Assembly (NCBI RefSeq): GCF_037038585.1
Contig: NC_092525.1
Span: forward strand, 23,642,867-23,706,866
Direction: 5' to 3'
DNA from: Patagioenas fasciata
Taxonomy: Eukaryota; Chordata; Aves; Columbiformes; Columbidae
DNA length: 64,000 bases
The translations under genes and the position numbers were made by a program. Below the pieces are notes generated by a model that was not told the origin of the DNA, did no database searches, and worked only from the letters and a program-made list of their open reading frames with translations. Positions within the stretch are counted from its first letter, which is position 1, and every line of letters starts with the position of its first letter. Positions 60,301 through 64,000 of this stretch are shown piece by piece.

Positions 60301-63002
60301 CAGTGAAGCCTGGCCGACACTCACACAGGTAACTGCCTTGAATATTATGGCACAGGGCGTGATTTTTGCAGGGTTTTGAGAGACATTCATCAATATCCAC
60401 AGTACATCTCTCCCCTGAAACATGGAGAGTCCAGAAGTAAGACCCCTCATAAGGCAATGGTCACAAGGCTTCATGCCAACACTACTCAACGCTAAATCAC
60501 AGTACGTTCCCTATCCACCTTACCTTCCCAGCCAGGGGCACACTGGCATGTGTAGCCTTCAGAGTCAGGAGATTCTTGGCAAATTCCTGAGTTCTCACAA
60601 GGATCAGGTGAACAAGGAGCAACCACTATCTGGCAGTTCACACCTGGAGAGTAGAAAGGGGAAAAAAACCAGGACAGTACGCCGCTAAGAGCTTGGTGCT
60701 TCTTGGAAGAACAAATAAAGAGACTGTAACTTGCATGATTATCCTACACAGCAGGGGACAGCATTTCCATATTTGAAAAATCTCAGTAGCAGGAAAAGGA
60801 GATCAGAGCACTCGTCCATGGGCTCAGTGGGTACAAGCAGACAGCAGACACGGTAATCCTGAGTTTAACATGCCTTCAATTCCCAGTGCATTTATATATC
60901 TCAGTCTAACTTTCTTACAAAGAAAATTAAGCTGAGCTGCCACCAGGACATTTCTTAATGAGTCCAAACAAGGCTTAGGTATGGTCTTACTAAGTATTCT
61001 GCTACTGTATCATGTCCACATGAAATGACTCTAATCTCACTTCATCACCTCTCTTGATTCCTATTTCCATGAAGTTTAATGAAAAGATTAAAATGGCAAT
61101 AAGGGTGCGATAAAGAGGAAAGGAAAAAGAGAAGAAAAACTTCTCTCTGAATTTTCACCTTTGAATCCTTTCCTACAGGTACATCTATATCCATTCAACA
61201 GATCCTCACAAGTTCCTCCGTTCTGGCATGGGTTTGATTTACATTCATTCTCTTCTGTGGAACAGTAATCTCCTACCCAGCCTGCATCGCAGACACACTT
61301 GTACCTTTAAAAGCAAAAACAGCAGTAAGTTTAGAGCACTCTGCAATAACTCCTCTACCAATTTCTCCTGCAGATTAGTTGCGGAGAGAAAACCAGAATC
61401 TATTTACAACAGATTGCTTACCCCAGCTATATAGTTTTGAAATTACTGAAAATAAACCCTCCTTTAAAATCACACTTCCCTCCATTACACTTTTCACAAA
61501 GTGCTCAGTCAACCAGCAATATGTTTCTGCTTTGATAAGAACATTTCAACAGATTTAAACAAAGACAGAAAAAAAAAAAAGATTAAAAAACAGTGGAGGG
61601 GAACAATAGGTTCCAAAGACAACGAGACTGATTTAATACAAAGTAGTGGTTACAAATGAAAACAGCTGGCTGGGAGCAGGAGCAATCTTCTCCATCATGT
61701 TTCAAAATGTGAAGCAGAGCAGCACTCCACCCCGGTGACGTAGAACCTAGGGCTGGGTGAATCACCCTGGACTCAGGCCACACAACACACACTGACCTCC
61801 TTCCCTACCATGCAAACAAGACTGATTTTATCTGGCACTGACTGTAAGGTGCACATGGGCATAAATACGAATGCAGGTGACAGATGATAGACAAGATGAA
61901 CCAAAACATTTGTTTCCCAAGCTTACATGAAGGCTGAATTAGCAGTAAAGTCCGCCTTCCTGCCAGCTCCAGGAAAATGCTGAATCCTGCCCCAGAGCTG
62001 CCCGCAGCAGTAAATCACTTCCTTGCCCAAGTGCTGACAACCCTTTTCAGGACACGGCACACATCTGGAGGCACTGCTGTTCCACGTACAGTTGGGAAGC
62101 TTCACAAACACAAGCCCTACCTTCCCAAACCTGCTGACTCCACGGGCCCCACGCTCCCAGACTTACCACTACCAAACAGAGGTCTGATTCAGGGCTCCTG
62201 TAATTGGCGTTTGCCCTTCCTGGATGGGATGATTCAGAAGCAACTGCTGCCACCAAAAGAACCAGAAAGAGCTTTCCTTTTTTCTCTCAGGCATGCAACA
62301 ATGCGGCCAAAGCTGACAAAAATCTATCTCTGAGTGTCAAAACTTGCCTGTTCCTTAATATGGAGTATTTGGGTAGTAAGAACAGCACTAGCCAATAGAG
62401 ACAGTCTCCATGCTCAACGTTTGAGAGTCTGAGGGAATAAACAGCTGCTGTTCCCCAAAGATTAACTTGGAACAATTTCTTTATTTTAATTGTATTCTCT
62501 CAATTCATTTGAATTGCCAAATGCTCCCTTTTCATGTTGACGATCCACTCTGTGCTACAGGCCCATGCAAAGACAGCAAAGAATACAATGCAGGATGGAA
62601 AAACCTATGTTGAAACTGCACAGACTGCAGCTGGTGACTAAAGGTTTACACCTTACTGTGATTAGGTCATGGCAGTAAATAAGTCTGGATCCTAATCTGA
62701 GAAATTGGAGAAAAATCAGAAACCTCAGGTCAAGATGAAATTTTGGGTAAAGCCAAAAAAAAGGGTATAGAAGACAGCAGGTAAGTTTACTGTGACAATA
62801 AGTACTTACCCACTAGCAATATGTGTGCAGTTGCCATGCACGCAGGGATTACTAAGACAGCCGTCTGCCTGCGACTGACAGCGAGGATGATGGTAACCTT
62901 CAGGACACACACACCGAAAGCTGTTGACTTCATTTATACATGTCCCACCATTATGACAGGGGTTGGATGTGCATTCATCAATGTCCACATTGCAACGTGG
63001 GC
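31995..63002 (-). CDS. NOTCH2: NOTCH2 receptor, 3' 21 coding exons (5' part outside)
   Basis: Single-pass receptor for Delta/Jagged ligands; its freed intracellular domain activates RBPJ target genes. Minus-strand join: 63002-62810, 61304-61159, 60643-60524, 60414-60262, 57452-57224, 54793-54592, 52016-51863, 50876-50692, 49847-49715, 47903-47658, 45736-45624, 45078-44549, 43769-43422, 43177-43035, 42172-41962, 41335-41239, 40766-40598, 35628-35327, 34998-34851, 34334-34237, 33335-31995; 1752 aa, one open frame. Order: 18 EGF repeats, 3 LNR modules, furin site RSRR, heterodimerisation domain, membrane helix [32 protein letters not shown], ankyrin repeats, and a C-terminal tail with degron LTPSPES. 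One EGF exon present in human NOTCH2 and NOTCH1 is absent between 60644 and 61158. Upstream exons lie past 64 kb. Confidence 0.97.
34237..34334 (-). CDS. NOTCH2: NOTCH2 exon (human exon 33): ankyrin repeat
   Basis: [20 protein letters not shown] to NRDMQDNK. Confidence 0.96.
34851..34998 (-). CDS. NOTCH2: NOTCH2 exon (human exon 32): ankyrin repeats
   Basis: [20 protein letters not shown] to ADVNAVDDH. Confidence 0.97.
35327..35628 (-). CDS. NOTCH2: NOTCH2 exon (human exon 31): ankyrin repeats
   Basis: [40 protein letters not shown] to DAQGVFQ. Confidence 0.97.
37071..37430 (+). mobile_element. CR1 LINE 3' end fragment
   Basis: About 360 bases of 5'-truncated CR1 in plus orientation. Diagnostic pieces are GGAGAAGGCTCCGGGGAGAC, GAGGAAGAAATTTTTCAC, CCCAGAGAGGTGGTGGATGC, TTGGACTGGATGA and the terminal TTCTATGATTC-type motif. 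The long plus frame here is the CR1 tail, not a gene. CR1 is the dominant retroposon of birds. Confidence 0.93.
37681..37830 (+). other. GC-rich islet with (CAG)7 inside NOTCH2 intron
   Basis: In AT-rich intron, a GC-rich block has an ATG at 37699 reading MAAAAPG then seven Gln, stopping soon after. CAG units are at 37720-37740. A second frame continues [20 protein letters not shown]. It resembles the 5' end of a Gln-rich protein mRNA, but I cannot name a parent. It could be a retrocopied fragment, an antisense first exon, or chance. Confidence 0.45.
40598..40766 (-). CDS. NOTCH2: NOTCH2 exon (human exon 30)
   Basis: [41 protein letters not shown]; entry to the ankyrin domain. Confidence 0.95.
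41239..41335 (-). CDS. NOTCH2: NOTCH2 exon (human exon 29)
   Basis: [20 protein letters not shown] to PQPKRAK; linker with a basic motif. Confidence 0.94.
41962..42172 (-). CDS. NOTCH2: NOTCH2 exon (human exon 28): membrane helix, S3, RAM
   Basis: [20 protein letters not shown], then [21 protein letters not shown] is the gamma-secretase region and WLPEGF the RBPJ-binding RAM motif. Confidence 0.97.
43035..43177 (-). CDS. NOTCH2: NOTCH2 exon (human exon 27): S2 region
   Basis: [20 protein letters not shown] to YPFVSVQ; second half of the heterodimerisation domain and the ADAM (S2) cleavage region. Confidence 0.95.
43422..43769 (-). CDS. NOTCH2: NOTCH2 exon (human exon 26): LNR-C, furin site
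   Basis: [20 protein letters not shown], then the heterodimerisation half [15 protein letters not shown] and [20 protein letters not shown] (43472-43483) is the S1 furin-type site. Confidence 0.95.
44549..45078 (-). CDS. NOTCH2: NOTCH2 exon (human exon 25): last EGFs and LNR-A/B
   Basis: [20 protein letters not shown], two final EGF repeats, then LNR modules [17 protein letters not shown] and [17 protein letters not shown], which keep the receptor off without ligand. A run of about 22 A lies just upstream on the plus strand. Confidence 0.96.
45624..45736 (-). CDS. NOTCH2: NOTCH2 exon (human exon 24 equivalent)
   Basis: [20 protein letters not shown] to [13 protein letters not shown]. Confidence 0.95.
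47658..47903 (-). CDS. NOTCH2: NOTCH2 exon (human exon 23 equivalent)
   Basis: [39 protein letters not shown] to CRSAFT. Confidence 0.95.
49430..49500 (-). mobile_element. Degraded CR1 3' end fragment
   Basis: CAGTTGGGAAAGACCTTAAT and ATCTAGTCCA resemble the reverse complement of the CR1 3' end (GGTTGGAAAAGACCT...ATCTAGTCCAAC). Short and diverged. Confidence 0.5.
49715..49847 (-). CDS. NOTCH2: NOTCH2 exon (human exon 22 equivalent)
   Basis: [20 protein letters not shown] to CSCPPGTR; nearly identical to human. Confidence 0.95.
50692..50876 (-). CDS. NOTCH2: NOTCH2 exon (human exon 21 equivalent)
   Basis: [20 protein letters not shown] and [15 protein letters not shown] to GGYQCE. Confidence 0.95.
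51863..52016 (-). CDS. NOTCH2: NOTCH2 exon (human exon 20 equivalent)
   Basis: [20 protein letters not shown] to [11 protein letters not shown]; donor GTAAAT. Confidence 0.95.
52022..54591. other. NOTCH2 intron, exons 19-20
   Basis: AT-rich with an A-run plus CAAAA repeat at 52027-52060. No coding or element signature seen. Confidence 0.5.
54592..54793 (-). CDS. NOTCH2: NOTCH2 exon (human exon 19 equivalent)
   Basis: [20 protein letters not shown] and [15 protein letters not shown] to GYTGKNCQ. The acceptor CTCGCAG at 54794 is chosen because it restores ECTE-SSCF. Confidence 0.94.
56305..56345 (-). mobile_element. Remnant of CR1 terminus
   Basis: AATCATAGAATAATTTCAGT resembles the start of reverse-oriented CR1 tails (AATCATAGAATGGTTTGGGT). 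Very short. Confidence 0.4.
57224..57452 (-). CDS. NOTCH2: NOTCH2 exon (human exon 18 equivalent)
   Basis: [20 protein letters not shown] and [15 protein letters not shown] to NIDECTE; 229 nt. Confidence 0.95.
57453..60261. other. NOTCH2 intron, exons 17-18
   Basis: AT-rich, a TATA/ACATA-rich patch near 57930-57975 and a T-run near 60130-60149. No exon or named repeat seen. Confidence 0.5.
60262..60414 (-). CDS. NOTCH2: NOTCH2 exon (human exon 17 equivalent)
   Basis: [20 protein letters not shown] through [22 protein letters not shown] repeats. Confidence 0.95.
60524..60643 (-). CDS. NOTCH2: NOTCH2 exon (human exon 16 equivalent)
   Basis: [20 protein letters not shown] to CAPGWE; the repeat without a calcium motif. 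It follows the preceding exon directly, with no exon 15 equivalent. Confidence 0.95.
60644..61158. other. NOTCH2 intron where an EGF exon is expected
   Basis: Read on the minus strand, it contains no Cys-patterned frame and no trace of the NIDECASNPC-type repeat that lies here in human NOTCH2 and NOTCH1. Confidence 0.7.
61159..61304 (-). CDS. NOTCH2: NOTCH2 exon (human exon 14 equivalent)
   Basis: [14 protein letters not shown], then [20 protein letters not shown] and on to RKGFK. It ends in phase 1. Confidence 0.95.
62810..63002 (-). CDS. NOTCH2: NOTCH2 exon (human exon 13 equivalent)
   Basis: [20 protein letters not shown] through [10 protein letters not shown] and [15 protein letters not shown] repeats. 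First NOTCH2 exon in the window. Confidence 0.95.
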
Positions 63003-64000
63003 CTAGAAAAAAAACAAAACCAAACACCCACACAATGTACTATGTAGTATTTCTTATAAGAACATTTGCTTTGCATGTCTGCAAGAACATACATTGAGCC
63101 ACAACTCAGCAAAGCCAATTCAGTGTCAGGCTCTTGCATGCCTCCATGCTTTAACTGAAGTCAAGAGAAGCATTTTTGAAAGATGCAGCACTTTCTGTGC
63201 CTGAAAAACAGCACTTCCACTCAACAAGTATTTACAAACCAGTCAACAATCTCAACAGAATTCCATTAAAAATCACTGGTTAATATTCATTAGAAAGGCA
63301 AAAACCAAAATCACTCAACTGTATCATGCTTGGAACAAACCTCTTGAGCTCCACTTGTCATAGCCCTGATCTTCTGCTTTGAAAGTACCTACCCTTTGAA
63401 CAACCAATAGTGCCATACTGTCTGCAGTAAATACAGTTCTTGTGGTTTATTGCGCAAAAGGGACTCTAAAAACACCGTTTCCTGTTTTGCCTGCCTCTGA
63501 TTACGACTGCAAGATCGCTGAAGTAGTGACCATAAGATCTTGTGAGGCTGGAAAGCTAAACAAAGTGAACGTTGCAGTAAGTTGAAAGTATTTTTAACAT
63601 AAGGAAAGGACAGAGTAATGAGACTCCATGCAAGCAAGCTCTTTAAATACTGGAATACAACAATTCATTGTATTACTGAATTATTTTAACAGCGTAACAG
63701 TAAGAAGTCCAGTAGGATAACAAATACAGTGTGCCAGCAACAAAGAATACTGAAAGGCAAGAGTGATCAGGATCGTGCCTCTTCTTCTTCTGGGGGCTAA
63801 AGGGTGCCCCCACACCAGATCCAAAGGAAGGAAGTAGCATCAGAAGTTTAGAAAGATGCCAAGAAAAAAACCACAAGACACATGAAGCCTCTAAGTGCTA
63901 TTTCTAATGCATTTCAGATCAATTCTAATTAGAATCATTCAGTAATAAACAGTAACAAACGTGATGAGAAAACTGTTATAAACAGTACCAACTGCCTTAT
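63003..64000. other. NOTCH2 intron at window edge
   Basis: No EGF-type exon found; the next upstream exon lies beyond 64 kb. Confidence 0.6.

Noticed and set aside
1-64000. tRNA or rRNA genes, CRISPR arrays, retroviral or Polinton-like elements, DNA transposons
   Set aside because: Looked for by eye and not seen; short or decayed copies could be missed without a repeat library.

Overview
The window is vertebrate nuclear DNA, most probably from a bird. Evidence: introns are very short (PHGDH fits in about 3.4 kb), the first 27 kb is GC-rich, a CR1-type LINE tail of avian form lies at 37071-37430, and the proteins read like amniote orthologues of human ones. A crocodilian or turtle cannot be excluded. 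Gene names rest on protein similarity recalled from human sequences. Exon joins were derived by hand from GT/AG sites and reading-frame phase, and every multi-exon model stays in frame throughout.

Layout. (1) 1-13.7 kb, minus strand: 5' half of PDE4DIP (myomegalin). It appears to have three alternative 5' ends, near 13.5, 8.9 and 5.5-5.9 kb. The first two make a form with the CM1 (gamma-tubulin complex) motif. The third makes the form with a Cys-rich N-terminus and an SxLP EB-binding motif. All join a shared exon at 956-1075; the rest of the gene lies beyond position 1. (2) 16.6-20.2 kb, plus strand: complete PHGDH, 12 coding exons, 529 aa. (3) 21.0-24.3 kb, minus strand: complete HMGCS2, 9 coding exons, 484 aa, with a mitochondrial leader, a TATA box and a candidate PPAR element. 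It is tail-to-tail with PHGDH. (4) 25.1-26.9 kb, minus strand: REG4, a secreted C-type lectin of 159 aa with a TATA box and a noncoding first exon. (5) 29.6-63.0 kb, minus strand: the last 21 coding exons of NOTCH2 (about 1752 aa), from an EGF repeat in the middle of the extracellular part to the stop codon, plus a 2.35 kb 3' UTR. The first part of NOTCH2 lies beyond 64 kb.

Biology. PHGDH starts serine synthesis, HMGCS2 makes ketone bodies in mitochondria, REG4 is a gut-type secreted lectin, NOTCH2 is a signalling receptor and PDE4DIP organises centrosomal and Golgi microtubules. They are neighbours by conserved synteny and do not form a pathway. PHGDH-HMGCS2-REG4-NOTCH2 is the order known from human 1p12, but ADAM30 is absent here and PDE4DIP sits directly upstream of PHGDH.

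Most notable: this NOTCH2 lacks one EGF-repeat exon (the 114-nt equivalent of human exon 15) with frame preserved. HMGCS2 has tandem splice donors that could switch it between mitochondrial and cytosolic forms, and a DR1 element at the position of the mammalian PPAR site. Tandem repeats lie inside PDE4DIP introns and a candidate first exon. I saw no CRISPR array, RNA gene, retroviral element or wholly new gene system.
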